NCBI RefSeq assembly: GCF_001279725.1
Contig: NZ_LGDE01000337.1
Coordinates: forward strand, 62,001-126,000
DNA: 64,000 nucleotides
Direction: 5' to 3'
Origin: Streptomyces sp. WM4235
GTDB lineage: Bacteria; Actinomycetota; Actinomycetes; Streptomycetales; Streptomycetaceae
This document shows, in pieces, positions 17,709-27,083 of the stretch. The translations under genes and the position numbers were made by a program. The notes under the pieces are model-generated. The model was not told the origin of the DNA and ran no database searches. It was given only the letters and a program-made list of their open reading frames with translations. The number at the start of each line of letters is the position of its first letter. Position 1 is the stretch's first letter.

Positions 17709-18546
17709 GCCGCTCCGCATCGCCTATTCGCCGTGCCCGAACGACACGTTCGTCTTCGACGCCTGGGCGCACGGCCGGGTCCCCGGGGCGCCCGAACTGG
17801 ACGTCACCTTCGCCGACATCGACGTCACCAACGGCATGGCCGAGCGCGGTGAGCTGGACGTGCTGAAGGTGTCGTACGCCGTGCTGCCCTGGGTGTTGGA
17901 GGAGTACGCGCTGCTTCCCTGCGGCGGGGCGCTGGGGCGCGGCTGCGGACCGCTGGTCCTCACCCGTGAGCCCGGGGTGGACCTGACCGGCGGGACCGTC
18001 GCCGTGCCGAGCGAACGGTCTACCGCCTACCTGCTGTTCCGGCTCTGGGCGGCGGACGTGCTGCCCGAGGGGGTCGGCAAGGTGGTCGTGCTGCCGTTCC
18101 ACGAGATCATGCCCGCCGTGCGCGACGGCCGGGTGGACGCCGGACTGGTCATCCACGAGGCCCGGTTCACCTATCAGGACTACGGGCTGCACCGCCTCGC
18201 CGACATGGGCGAGCACTGGGAGTCCACCACCGGCCTGCCGATCCCGCTCGGGGCGATCATCGCCAGACGCTCGCTGGGCGCCGACACGCTGCGCGCGCTC
18301 GCCGACGCGGCCCGCACGTCGGTCCGGATGGCGTGGGAGGACCCCGAGGCGTCCCGGCCGTACGTGCGCGCGCACGCGCAGGAGCTGGACCCGAAGGTCG
18401 CCGACCAGCACATCGGGCTGTACGTCAACGAGTTCACCGCCGACCTCGGCGACGCCGGGTACGCGGCCGTCCGCGGGCTGTTGACCAGGGCCGCGGCCGA
18501 GGGGCTGGTTCCGGCCATCGGGCCGGACGCGCTGGCCTTCCCGTAG
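17692..18546 (+). CDS. mqnD: 1,4-dihydroxy-6-naphthoate synthase (menaquinone biosynthesis)
   Basis: A 284-residue MqnA/MqnD-family protein with a periplasmic-binding-protein-like fold; it cleaves cyclic dehypoxanthine futalosine. Family signature YSPCPNDTFVFDAW at the N-terminus, then GRGCGPLV and FHEIMPAVRDGRVDAGLVIHE. ATG at 17692 with gggagga eight bases upstream, inside the end of mqnB. Followed by an 18-bp hairpin. Confidence 0.95.
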   Translation: MNSTGEPLRIAYSPCPNDTFVFDAWAHGRVPGAPELDVTFADIDVTNGMAERGELDVLKVSYAVLPWVLEEYALLPCGGALGRGCGPLVLTREPGVDLTGGTVAVPSERSTAYLLFRLWAADVLPEGVGKVVVLPFHEIMPAVRDGRVDAGLVIHEARFTYQDYGLHRLADMGEHWESTTGLPIPLGAIIARRSLGADTLRALADAARTSVRMAWEDPEASRPYVRAHAQELDPKVADQHIGLYVNEFTADLGDAGYAAVRGLLTRAAAEGLVPAIGPDALAFP

Positions 18547-18565
18547 CCGCGAGAGGTACCGAACC

Positions 18566-18605
18566 GACCGCGCCCCGCCGCTCTTTCGAGTGGCGGGGCG
18601 CGGTC
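18566..18605. terminator. Bidirectional terminator between mqnD and the cold-shock gene
   Basis: An 18-bp stem (gaccgcgccccgcc outer part, then G-T and ctc/gag) closed by a tttc loop, between convergent genes. One of the strongest hairpins in the window. Confidence 0.85.
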
Positions 18606-18625
18606 GTGCGCGGAGTCGACGGGGG

Positions 18626-19009
18626 TCAGACGTCGAGTTGGTCGGCGACCGCCCGCAGCAGGCCGGCGATCTTCCCGCCGTGCACCTTGTCGGGGTAGCG
18701 GCCGCGTTCCAGCATGGGGGTGATGTTCTCCAGCAGGGTCGTCAGGTCCTGCACGATCGAGGCGAGCTCGTCCGGCTTGCGGCGCTGAGCGGCCGCGACC
18801 GAAGGCGTCGGATCCAGCACGGTCACCGAAAGTGCCTGGTCACCGCGTTGTCCCGCGACGACACCGAACTCGACCCGCTGGCCCGGCTTGAGGGCGTCCA
18901 CCCCGGCAGGCAGCACCGACGAGTGGACGAAGACGTCGCCGCCGTCGTCGCGGGAGAGGAAGCCGAAGCCCTTCTCACTGTTGAACCACTTGACCTTGCC
19001 GGTAGGCAC
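18626..19009 (-). CDS. Cold-shock domain protein with C-terminal extension
   Basis: 127 residues. Residues 1-66 are a cold-shock domain with both RNA-binding motifs (KGFGFLS and DVFVHSS). About 60 further residues form a predicted helical extension ending in AGLLRAVADQLDV, roughly double the size of a classic Csp. GTG start at 19009, after agagga. The extension may mediate a partner or oligomer contact; that is inference. Confidence 0.92.
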   Translation of the reverse strand: MPTGKVKWFNSEKGFGFLSRDDGGDVFVHSSVLPAGVDALKPGQRVEFGVVAGQRGDQALSVTVLDPTPSVAAAQRRKPDELASIVQDLTTLLENITPMLERGRYPDKVHGGKIAGLLRAVADQLDV

Positions 19010-19184
19010 GTCCGTCCTCTGTCCTTGTACTCGTCGGGTCCGGGACACGCGTGGGCGGTTCCGGATAGCAGCGCGGCGGGTCCCCTGACCCGCCACCTCC
19101 AGGCTAGTGCTCCGGAATCCGGAGACAAGTCGTTCGCCGGTCCTTCGCGCTCCGCCGCTTCGGCCAGGGAACTACCCTGGTGGG

Positions 19185-19445
19185 GTGACTGTTACTCCTC
19201 ATCCCGACGACGACGCGGCCCGGCCCGGCGACGGACTGGTCAAGGCCGGCGGCATCGTGTTCATCGCCGGCGCCGTCGCCACGCTCGCGACGATGGCCCC
19301 GCTCTTCCTCGACACCGACCCGTTCCCCTCGTACGCGTGGGCCGTCTGCATGCTGATGGGCGTCGGCTTCGCCATCTCGGCGGCGGGCGTGCTCCGCTCG
19401 GCCGCGGCGCAGCGCAAGGCGGCCCGGGCCTCCCAGGCCGCCTGA
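19185..19445 (+). CDS. Small two-helix membrane protein
   Basis: 86 residues with a short acidic N-terminus, two hydrophobic helices (GGIVFIAGAVATLATMAPLF and AWAVCMLMGVGFAISAAGVL) and a basic Ala-rich tail. GTG start with TACCCT at 19173, 12 nt upstream, so probably leaderless. Converges on the HAD gene with a 24-bp gap. Function unknown. Confidence 0.75.
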   Translation: MTVTPHPDDDAARPGDGLVKAGGIVFIAGAVATLATMAPLFLDTDPFPSYAWAVCMLMGVGFAISAAGVLRSAAAQRKAARASQAA

Positions 19446-19469
19446 GGGCGTCGGCGTGCGCGGACGGGC

Positions 19470-20123
19470 TCAGACCTCGCGCGTGCGGACGTACTCCGTG
19501 AGCCACCGCGGCAGCGCGGTGAGGTCGGGGAGCACCACGTCGGCGCCGGCCGCGCGCAGCTCCGGCTCCGGGCAGGGGCCGGTCGGCACGGTCACCGAGA
19601 CCGCGCCGGCCGCGCGGGCACCGCGTACGTCGCCCACGTGGTCGCCGACGTAGACCTGGGCGCCGTACTCGCGCAGGGCGACCGCCTTCGCCTCGGCCCA
19701 CAGCCAACCGACGACCGCGTCCGGCTCGATGCCCAGGTGCCTCAGGTGCAGGACGGCGTTCGGCTGGTGCTTCGCCGTGACCACGATCGCGCGGCCGCCG
19801 AGCGCCTGGACGGCCTCGATCGCCTCGCGGGCGCCGGGCATCGCCGGGGTGGGGTCGATGGCGTGTGTGGGATAGATCTCCCGGTAGCGGTCGGCCATCG
19901 CCGGGATCTCCGCCGCCGGGAACCAGTTCGCGAGCTCCTCGTCCAGCGGCGGACCGAGCCGCGTGACCGCCTGGTCCGCGTCGATGAACGTACCGGTCTC
20001 GGCCGAGAGTGCCTGGTAGGCGGCCTTGATGCCGGGGCGCGAATCGATGAGGGTCATGTCGAGGTCGAAGCCGACCGTCAGCAGGGGGACGGCGGGCGCG
20101 GCGGACGCGGTCTCGGAGCTCAT
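19470..20123 (-). CDS. HAD family hydrolase (phosphoglycolate phosphatase-like)
   Basis: 217 residues. Motif I is DLDMT (nucleophile D20, acid/base D22), motif II is IVVTAK, and motif III/IV is VYVGDHVGDVRGARAAG. The alpha-helical cap follows motif I, giving subfamily IA. Start at ATG 20123. Substrate unknown. Confidence 0.9.
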   Translation of the reverse strand: MSSETASAAPAVPLLTVGFDLDMTLIDSRPGIKAAYQALSAETGTFIDADQAVTRLGPPLDEELANWFPAAEIPAMADRYREIYPTHAIDPTPAMPGAREAIEAVQALGGRAIVVTAKHQPNAVLHLRHLGIEPDAVVGWLWAEAKAVALREYGAQVYVGDHVGDVRGARAAGAVSVTVPTGPCPEPELRAAGADVVLPDLTALPRWLTEYVRTREV

Positions 20124-20219
20124 GCCGCCATTGTGCCGAGCCGGACCACGCGGGCGGGAACGCGGGCCGGGGCCCGTCTTGCCGGTCCGTGAACACCGGC
20201 GGGGTCCGAAGGACACCTC

Positions 20220-21233
20220 CTACCTGCGGCGCGCCCGCCACGCCAGGTAGAGCGCGGAGGCGACGCCCGCGACCCGGGCCAGCCACGGCCACATGTCCTG
20301 GAACACCCCGGACATCTGGTCGCCGGCCAACGCGTCGCCCCAGCGGCCGTCGCCGCGGCCCCACAGCCACACCACCGCCCCGGCGAAGACCGCGCCGGGT
20401 ACGCCGAACACCACCGCCTTGCGCTCGGTCGGCCCCAGCACCCGCGAGGCGTACGCGAGGAGCCAGCCGCCCACGAGGAGCAGCCAGTAGCCGGTGACCG
20501 CGCCGACGACGAGCACCACGGCCGCCAGCAGCAGGAAGGCGTGCGGTTTGGGGCGGGCGACGGCGACGACCTCGGCGGCGGGTTCGGCCGCCGCCGCCTT
20601 CCGCTTCCGCCTGCGTTCGCGCAGGAAGCTCACGAGGGTTTTTGTGCGGGACTCGGGCGGTCCGGGCGGCTGCTTGGGCGGCGGCGCCGTGCCGGCCGGG
20701 TCCTCGTCCTCCTCCGGGTCCCTGAAGAGGTCGGGGATCTCGATCCCGCCCGCGAAGCCCTCGACCTGCGGCCCCCCGAACCCGCCCGGTCCGCCCGGGG
20801 ACAGCCGCCACCAGTCGGGCTCGGCGTCTCCCCCGTCACCGAGCTCGTCGAGCCCGGCCAGGTGCGGCGGCACGTTCTCGGCGGGGCGCGGCTGCGGGGC
20901 GGGTTTGCGGCGCAGGCCCGTGCGCTGCGTCGGCACGGCGGGCGACGGCTCGGGGGCGGGGTCGGGGCGCGCGGGGGCGGCGGAGGTACCGGACGCCGGC
21001 CGGCTCAGGGTGCCCAGCGTGTCCAACACCTCCTCCGGCGTGCCGATCCGCTCCAGGATGCGCCGTACCGCCGCCGGGGTCTCCGGTTCGTACTTGGCGC
21101 GCCGACGGTCGATCTCGTCCCGCAACCCCGACACCAGCCGCATCCGGTCACCCGACGGCAACTGCCGCCGCTGCGCCAAGTCCCCGACCCTGCTGAGATA
21201 TTCGTAGACCAGTTGGTCGCTCTCGATGCCCAC
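20220..21233 (-). CDS. HAAS-like domain membrane protein
   Basis: 337 residues. The N-terminal ~65 residues (LVYEYLSRVGDL... to RIGTPEEVLDTLG) resemble the small helical HAAS/permease-prefix domain that precedes membrane segments in actinobacterial sensor-like proteins. A long Pro/Gly/Glu-rich linker (about 70-205) follows, then a basic patch (RERRRKRKAA) and about four membrane segments. GTG 21233 with gggagga upstream. Divergent from the XPB-associated gene. Function unknown. Confidence 0.72.
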   Translation of the reverse strand: MGIESDQLVYEYLSRVGDLAQRRQLPSGDRMRLVSGLRDEIDRRRAKYEPETPAAVRRILERIGTPEEVLDTLGTLSRPASGTSAAPARPDPAPEPSPAVPTQRTGLRRKPAPQPRPAENVPPHLAGLDELGDGGDAEPDWWRLSPGGPGGFGGPQVEGFAGGIEIPDLFRDPEEDEDPAGTAPPPKQPPGPPESRTKTLVSFLRERRRKRKAAAAEPAAEVVAVARPKPHAFLLLAAVVLVVGAVTGYWLLLVGGWLLAYASRVLGPTERKAVVFGVPGAVFAGAVVWLWGRGDGRWGDALAGDQMSGVFQDMWPWLARVAGVASALYLAWRARRR

Positions 21234-21363
21234 GCCCCGACTCCTCCCGTCCCGTCTGTCCCGAAGGTAGCGCGTGCGCCCGTGGAGCCGGCGCGGGCAC
21301 AGCGGATACCGTTGACCGGATGGGGACCGGCCGACGACCGGCCGACGTGACCAGGAGGCGACA

Positions 21364-23820
21364 GTGCCCGAGCCAAGCAACGCCGCGGGAGCTGCCGGAA
21401 CCGCGGCGAGCGCCCCGCGCTCCCTCGCCGAGGCGCTGCGCGCCCGCGACGACGTGGCGCTCGCCGCGCTGCTGCACGCCCGCCCGGACCTGCTGAACCC
21501 GGTACCGGGCGATGTGACCCAGCTGGCCACCCGGGCCGGTACCCGGGCGTCGGTGCTGCGCGCCCTGGACCGGCTGGACCGGTTCGCCCTCCAGACGGCG
21601 GAGGCCCTCGCGGTCGCCCCGGACCCCTGCCCGTACCCGGTGCTGGAGGCGCTGCTGACCGGCGACACCGGGACCGCCTGCGCCGAGGACAACGGAGCCC
21701 GTGCCGCCCTCCCCCGGGCCCTGGGCACCCTGCGCGACCAGGCCCTGGTGTGGGGGGACCACGAGCGGCTGCGGTTGGTGCGCACCGCCCGGGAACTGCT
21801 CGCCCCGGCCGCCGGCAGACCGTCCCCGACCGGGCTGGGCCCGACGGTCGCCGAGGCCACCGCGGGGATGTCCCCGACCCGGGTGCAGGAGATCGTGGCG
21901 GCGGCCGGGCTGCCCGCCACCCACGACCCGGTGTCGGCGGTGACCGCGCTGACCGGGCTGTTCACCGACCCGGAGCGCATGTCGGCGCTCCTCGACGAGG
22001 CGCCGGCGGAGGCGCACCAGGTGCTGGGGCGGCTCGTGTGGGGGCCGCCGTACGGGGAGGTCACCCCGAACCCGACGCCGCCGGTGCGCTGGCTGCGGGA
22101 CCGGGGGCTGCTGCTGCCCTCCTCGGCGCGGACCGTGGTCCTGCCTCGCGAGGTGGCGCTGTACCTGCGGGGCGGGCTCGCGCACCGCGTGACGGAGCCG
22201 GTGGCGCCCGCGGTGCCCGCGCACCGCGAGCACCGTCCACAGCTTGTGGACGCGAACGCGGCGGGGCAGGCGCTCGCCGCGCTGTCGACCGTCGAGGAGC
22301 TGGTGAAGTCCTGGGAGCACGCCGGGCCGGCGGTGCTGCGAGCCGGCGGGCTGTCCGTACGGGACCTCAAGCGGGCGGCGTCGACCCTGGACGCCACCGA
22401 GACGTCGGCGGCGTTCTGGATCGAACTCGCCTACGCGGCAGGCCTGTTGGCGAGCGACGGCGAGGCCGACGAGCGGTACGCGCCCACCCCCGCCTTCGAC
22501 GACTGGTGCGAACTCCCACCCGCGGAACGCTGGTCGACGCTCGCGCGGGCCTGGCTGCCCGCCACCCGAACCTCCGCCCTCGTCGGCGAACAGGACGGCA
22601 AGGGCCGCACCCTGGCGGCCCTCGGCCCGGACCTCGACCGGTCCGCCGCACCGGAGGTCCGCCGCCGGGTCCTCGACCTGCTCGCCGAACTGCCCGAGGG
22701 CGGTTCCGCCGACCCGGACACCCTCTTCGCCCGGCTCGCCTGGGAACGCCCGGTGCGCGGCACGAGCGATCTGCGCGCCCGCCTCGCGCACTGGACCCTG
22801 ACCGAAGCCGAGGTCCTCGGCGTCACCGGCCGCGGCGCGTTGGCCGCCTTCGGCCGGGCCCTGCTCGAACACCGCGACCCGGCGCCGCTGCTCGCCCCGC
22901 TGCTGCCCGAGCCGGTGGACCACGTCCTGCTCCAGGCCGACCTGACGGCGGTGGCCCCCGGGCCGCTGCGCCGCGGGATCGGCGACGTCCTGGCCACGCT
23001 GGCCGACGTGGAGTCCAAGGGCGGGGCGACGGTGTACCGCTTCACCCCGGGTTCGGTGCGCAGGGCCCTGGACTCCGGGCACACCGCCGTCGACCTGCAC
23101 GCCTTCCTCGCCGAGCACAGCCGCACCCCCGTCCCGCAGCCGCTGGCGTACCTGATCGACGACGTGGCGCGGCGGCACGGACACCTGCGCGTGGGCGCCG
23201 CCTCCTCGTACGTGCGCTGCGACGACGACGCCATGCTGGGCGAGATCCTCGCCGACAAGCGCTCCGCCGGACTGGGGCTGCGCCGGCTCGCGCCCACGGT
23301 GCTGGCCGCGCAGGCCGACCCGACGGTGCTGCTCGACGGGTTGCGGGCGATGGGCTACGCCCCGGCCGCCGAGTCCCGTACCGGCGACGTGCTCGTCGCC
23401 CGGGCCGACGCGCACCGCACGCCGGCGCGTTCGGCGCCGACCCCGGTACCGGACGGGCCGCCGGTCCCGGACGCGACCCTGCTCGGAGCGGCCGTACGGG
23501 CGATCCGCGCGGGCGACCTGGCGGCGACGGCGGTCCGCAAGGAACCCGCGCCGGCCGCGGGCCTCGCCGGCGCCCCGGGCGAACTCCCGCGCACGAGCGC
23601 GGCGGAGACCCTGGCGACGGTGCAGGCGGCCGCACTGACGGGGTCGGCGGTGTGGATCGGGTACGTCAACGCGGAGGGCGCGGCGAGCCAGCGCGTCCTC
23701 GCCCCGGTGCGGGTGGAGGGCGGCTTCGTCACCGGCTACGACCACACGGCCGACGAGGTGCGCACGTACGCGCTGCACCGGATCACGGGTGTCGCGGAAC
23801 TGGCGGAGGACCAGGTCTAG
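21364..23820 (+). CDS. Helicase-associated (XPB/Ssl2 N-terminal-like) domain protein
   Basis: An 818-residue soluble protein without Walker A or DExH motifs, so not itself a helicase. Its C-terminal third (from about VFTPGSVRRAL, then LIDDVARRHGHLRVG, to RVLAPVRVEGG) matches the Helicase_C_3 or XPB/Ssl2 N-terminal-like domain also found at the start of the XPB helicase encoded 3.6 kb downstream. The C-terminal tail resembles a WYL-type domain (VWIGYVNAEGAASQRVLAPVRVEGG). GTG start after caggaggcgaca. Likely works with XPB in DNA repair or transcription; inferred. Confidence 0.8.
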   Translation: MPEPSNAAGAAGTAASAPRSLAEALRARDDVALAALLHARPDLLNPVPGDVTQLATRAGTRASVLRALDRLDRFALQTAEALAVAPDPCPYPVLEALLTGDTGTACAEDNGARAALPRALGTLRDQALVWGDHERLRLVRTARELLAPAAGRPSPTGLGPTVAEATAGMSPTRVQEIVAAAGLPATHDPVSAVTALTGLFTDPERMSALLDEAPAEAHQVLGRLVWGPPYGEVTPNPTPPVRWLRDRGLLLPSSARTVVLPREVALYLRGGLAHRVTEPVAPAVPAHREHRPQLVDANAAGQALAALSTVEELVKSWEHAGPAVLRAGGLSVRDLKRAASTLDATETSAAFWIELAYAAGLLASDGEADERYAPTPAFDDWCELPPAERWSTLARAWLPATRTSALVGEQDGKGRTLAALGPDLDRSAAPEVRRRVLDLLAELPEGGSADPDTLFARLAWERPVRGTSDLRARLAHWTLTEAEVLGVTGRGALAAFGRALLEHRDPAPLLAPLLPEPVDHVLLQADLTAVAPGPLRRGIGDVLATLADVESKGGATVYRFTPGSVRRALDSGHTAVDLHAFLAEHSRTPVPQPLAYLIDDVARRHGHLRVGAASSYVRCDDDAMLGEILADKRSAGLGLRRLAPTVLAAQADPTVLLDGLRAMGYAPAAESRTGDVLVARADAHRTPARSAPTPVPDGPPVPDATLLGAAVRAIRAGDLAATAVRKEPAPAAGLAGAPGELPRTSAAETLATVQAAALTGSAVWIGYVNAEGAASQRVLAPVRVEGGFVTGYDHTADEVRTYALHRITGVAELAEDQV

Positions 23821-23900
23821 AGGCGGAGGACCGGGGCCCGGGGGTCATGTCCGGGGGCCGGGGGCCAGGTCTGGAGGCCGGGGACCAGGTCTGGAAACGG
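23811..23900. repeat. Direct repeats around the stop of the XPB-associated gene
   Basis: Three copies of ccaggtct(a/g)ga at 23811, 23865 and 23885, the first spanning the stop codon, set among ccgggggcc variants. The rest of the gap to the sortase substrate (23901-24186) holds no gene or hairpin that I can support. Confidence 0.6.
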
Positions 23901-24186
23901 CCGAGACGATTCCGTTATCGCAGGTCAGAGGGCATGGAGGGGCTTGCGGAGGCTGTTGCGCGACGGTGACGTTTCGACGACGGATCAGAGATGCGCCGCG
24001 TGTGAAGATCAGTTCATCGCAGCAGCGACCGGGGGGAACGAAGCCGGGCCGCCGGCGAGATCCCGCACCACCGGACCGGCGTTCCACCGCCCGGCCACCT
24101 CGTTCGGCCGTTCCCACCTCTGCTCCGCCTCTGGCCTCTCGGCCGCCACTGCCGTCTGATCCTGTTGATTCCCGGGGGAATTCACC

Positions 24187-25473
24187 ATGTCCGCTCGCAC
24201 CGTCGCCCGCCGCACCCTGCGCACCGCCGGCTCCACCGCCGTCGTCGCCGCCATCGCCGGTACGGCCCTGATGCCGCTGTCGGCCCACGCCGAAGAGGGC
24301 GCCCCCCGGGCGCTGAAGACCACGATGAGCGCACCGGTGCCGAGCGGCCCGCTGGCCCGGGGCGGAGCCACCGAGACCTTCGACCTGACGGTGACCAACC
24401 CGACGGACAAGGCCTCCTCGTACCACCCGTGGCTGCTCCTCGACCACACCGGCGACATCCCGCTCCAGCAGAAGGACGTGGTCTACAAGATCGCCCCGGT
24501 GGACGCCCCGGCGACCGACTCCCGCATCGGACAGCAGGACGGCCAGTGGCAGGGCCTGTTCCACCCGGCCGGCAAGTCCGCCGGCGACGGCTTCCTGATC
24601 CCGGCCGGCGGCAGGATGACCTGGAAGGTCACCATCGGCCTGGGCACGAGCTACCCGACCCACGACGGCGACTTCACGCTGGTCGCGGCGAGCTCCGCCG
24701 GCGAGATCTCCCAGGGCAACGAGGCCTCCCTGACCTTCAAGACCGTCCCGGTGGGCAAGCCCGGCAAGCTGGACGCCTCGTTCGTCAACGAGGGCCCCTG
24801 CGAGGGCGGCTCGGCACCCGACTGCCGGGAGATGGACCTGCGCCTGCGGTCCACCGGTGACGGCGTGCTCGGCTCCGACCTGGCCTCCTGGCTCCAGCTC
24901 GACGCCCCCGGCCAGTCGGACGCCGACCTCCGGGCGCGCGTCAAGGTCGACGGCGTGTGGAAGGACCTGAAGGGCGACGGGCACACCTTCAACCTGCCGG
25001 TCATCCCGAAGGGCTTCGGCGCCGCCTCCGGCGACCGCGTCACGCGCGTACAGATCAAGCTCGGCCCGAAGACGGGGATCAAGAAGCTCACCCCGGTCAC
25101 GGTGCGCGCGTCGATCGGTCTGGCCGAGGACAACACCTACCCGTTCCTGGAAGCCGACCGCAAGATCGAGCTCGGCCCGAAGCCCTCGCCCACCGCCCCG
25201 ACCCCGACCGGCTCCACGACCACCACCCCCGCGCCGACGAAGCCCGCACCCGGCGCGCCGAAGCCGACCGGCTCCGCGACCACCGCCCCGGCGGCCCCGG
25301 CCACCGCCCACACCCCGGGCACGGCCAACGCCCCGGCCGCGACCGGATCCCTCGCGCACACCGGCGCCGACTCCGACACCGGCCTGTACGCCGGGCTCGC
25401 CGGCGTCCTCGTCGCCCTCGGCGGCGCTGTCGCCTGGATCGGCGCCCGCCGCCGACGCGCCGCCCGCGGCTAG
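24187..25473 (+). CDS. LAXTG-anchored cell-wall protein (sortase substrate)
   Basis: 428 residues. Signal peptide with cleavage after AHA (residue 35), a globular region of about 295 residues, a Thr/Pro/Ala linker (about 335-388), then the sorting signal: LAHTG at 389-393, a hydrophobic helix and the tail RRRRAARG. LAXTG is the form used by actinobacterial class E sortases, so it should end up linked to the cell wall. The globular part has no domain I recognise. ATG after a ggggg run. Confidence 0.87.
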   Translation: MSARTVARRTLRTAGSTAVVAAIAGTALMPLSAHAEEGAPRALKTTMSAPVPSGPLARGGATETFDLTVTNPTDKASSYHPWLLLDHTGDIPLQQKDVVYKIAPVDAPATDSRIGQQDGQWQGLFHPAGKSAGDGFLIPAGGRMTWKVTIGLGTSYPTHDGDFTLVAASSAGEISQGNEASLTFKTVPVGKPGKLDASFVNEGPCEGGSAPDCREMDLRLRSTGDGVLGSDLASWLQLDAPGQSDADLRARVKVDGVWKDLKGDGHTFNLPVIPKGFGAASGDRVTRVQIKLGPKTGIKKLTPVTVRASIGLAEDNTYPFLEADRKIELGPKPSPTAPTPTGSTTTTPAPTKPAPGAPKPTGSATTAPAAPATAHTPGTANAPAATGSLAHTGADSDTGLYAGLAGVLVALGGAVAWIGARRRRAARG

Positions 25474-25489
25474 TCCCGACCACCGCGGT

Positions 25490-25625
25490 CGCCGCGGCCG
25501 CTGTTGCCGCTGTTGCCGCTGTTGCCACTGTTGCCGTCGCAGCCGTTGTCGTTGCCGCCGTTGTCGTTGCCGCCGTTGCCGTTGTCGTTGCCGTTGTCGT
25601 TGCCGTTGCCGTTGCCGTTGCCGGC
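25490..25625. repeat. Degenerate 6/9/12-bp repeat array (ttgccg/ttgtcg units)
   Basis: A dense array of ctgttgccg, ttgtcgttgccg and ttgccg units. On the minus strand it would encode an Asn/Gly/Asp/Ser tract (NGNGN..., GNSGNSGNS). That frame runs from an ATG at 25760 to a stop at 25470 that shares CTAG with the stop of the sortase-substrate gene. See finding. Confidence 0.7.
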
Positions 25626-25667
25626 GTAACTGTCGCCGAGTGTCTCCCTGTCGTACCGCGGCGCCCC

Positions 25668-25702
25668 CGGAGGGGCCGGCACACCACGTGCCGGCCCCTC
25701 CG
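25668..25702 (+). terminator. 15-bp perfect hairpin downstream of the sortase substrate
   Basis: cggaggggccggcac and its complement with a 5-nt loop. Lies about 195 bp past the sortase-substrate stop and before the HAD gene. Probable terminator. It is followed by four 9-bp tandem copies of ccgctccgg (25722-25757). Confidence 0.7.
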
Positions 25703-25769
25703 GCGTGCTCGCCGCGATCCCCCGCTCCGGCCGCTCCGGCCGCTCCGGCCGCTCCGGCATGATCCACCG

Positions 25770-26462
25770 GTGACCAGTCCAGCCGCCGCACCCCTTCCCG
25801 CCTCCCGTCACGTCCTGTTCGACGTGGACGGCACGCTGATCGACGCCGTCGCCAACCAGCGCCGGGTCTGGGAGACCTGGGCCGCGCGGTACGGCCTGGA
25901 CGCCGACGAGGTCCAGGCGGTGGCCCTGCGCACCCGCCCGATGGAGACCTTCGCGGCCGTCGCCCCCGACCACGACCCGCACGCGTGCCTGGCCGCGCTG
26001 CACGAGCTGGAGGACGAGGACGTCCGGTCCGGCGTCTACGAGGCTTTCGACGGCGCGGCCGAGCTGTTGACCGCGCTTCCCCCGGGCAGTTGGGGGCTGG
26101 TGACCTCCAACTACGAGCACCGGGTACGCGGGCGCTTCGACCGGACGGGCCTGCCGGTCCCCCCGGTGCTCGTGGACGCCGCCGCCGCCACCGAGGGCAA
26201 GCCCTCCCCCGCGCCGTACCTGCTGGGTGCCCGCCGGCTCGGCGCGACGCCGGCCCGGTGCCTGGTCGTGGAGGACGCCCCGTCGGGCATCCGGTCGGGG
26301 CTGCGCGCCGGCATGACCGTCTGGTCCGTCAACGCCCCCGCCCCGGCGGCCGGTGCCCACCGCCACTTCCCGACGCTGCGCGAGGCCGTCCCCGCCATCC
26401 TCGCCTTCGTCGCCTCCACGGCAGCCCCGACGCACCCGGCCCCCACCCCTCCCCCTGCCTGA
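25770..26462 (+). CDS. HAD-IA phosphatase (sugar-phosphate phosphatase-like)
   Basis: 230 residues. Motif I is FDVDGT; a helical cap follows; motif II is GLVTSN; the conserved Lys region is EGKPSPAPYLLGARRLG; motif IV is CLVVEDAPSGIRSGLRAGM, characteristic of beta-phosphoglucomutase or glycerol-phosphatase-like HADs acting on sugar phosphates. GTG start with CATGAT at 25758, 12 nt upstream, so probably leaderless. Confidence 0.9.
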   Translation: MTSPAAAPLPASRHVLFDVDGTLIDAVANQRRVWETWAARYGLDADEVQAVALRTRPMETFAAVAPDHDPHACLAALHELEDEDVRSGVYEAFDGAAELLTALPPGSWGLVTSNYEHRVRGRFDRTGLPVPPVLVDAAAATEGKPSPAPYLLGARRLGATPARCLVVEDAPSGIRSGLRAGMTVWSVNAPAPAAGAHRHFPTLREAVPAILAFVASTAAPTHPAPTPPPA

Positions 26463-26498
26463 CGGCGGCCTGAGGGCCGCCGGGTTACCGTCGAGCCC

Positions 26499-27083
26499 GT
26501 GGACGGCGGCATGGGCGGTGACATGGACACGGGTGAGGGCGTGGACGGGGGTGCGGGCATGAGCCGGGGTGCGGGCGTGAGCCGGGGTGCGGGCGTGGAC
26601 GCGCGGGTCGTGCGGGAAGACAGCGTGGTCGTGGCGGAGTTCGGCGCGCTGGAGGACTGTGGGGGACGGCCGGTCCGGTTCGCCGTCCGGCGGGCGGCCG
26701 CGGACGGGACCTGGCTGGTCGAGATCGCCCCGCACGTGCTCGGCGTGGCGCGCGCCGAGGACCTGCGGCACTTCGCCCACGGCATCCTCGACACCCTCGC
26801 GGCCGGGGCCGGCGAATCCGACTTCCTGGACCTGTACGACGACGGCCGCACCGAGGCGACGGCGGTCGTCGGCTTCGACGAGGACCTGCCGTACGTCATC
26901 GTCGACGCCTACACCCACGTCTTCGGCCCCGCCCGGGATCGGATCGACGCCCCGCCGAGCGGCGAGGCAACGCACGCCAACCCGGTCGCCACCGCCCACC
27001 TGGAGGTGGTCAGCGCCTCCCGCGCCGACCCGCGGGCCCTGGAGTCCGGCGCCCGCGCCCTGCTGGCCGCACTCAACGGCTGA
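26499..27083 (+). CDS. Uncharacterised acidic protein with repeat-bearing N-terminus
   Basis: 194 residues if the GTG at 26499 is used (TACCGT 13 nt upstream). The first ~32 residues are a Gly/Met/Asp-rich stretch containing a tandem GAG(M/V)SR repeat, which may be untranslated if a later start is used. The conserved part runs from about DARVVREDSVVVAEF to the end and includes GWLVEIAPHVLG-like and VIVDAYTHVFG segments. No family recognised. Confidence 0.7.
   Translation: MDGGMGGDMDTGEGVDGGAGMSRGAGVSRGAGVDARVVREDSVVVAEFGALEDCGGRPVRFAVRRAAADGTWLVEIAPHVLGVARAEDLRHFAHGILDTLAAGAGESDFLDLYDDGRTEATAVVGFDEDLPYVIVDAYTHVFGPARDRIDAPPSGEATHANPVATAHLEVVSASRADPRALESGARALLAALNG

Noticed and set aside
23811..23821. 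ccaggtctaga as a DasR site
   Set aside because: Only the left half fits (ggtctaga then ggc instead of cca). It lies over a stop codon and belongs to a local repeat family.
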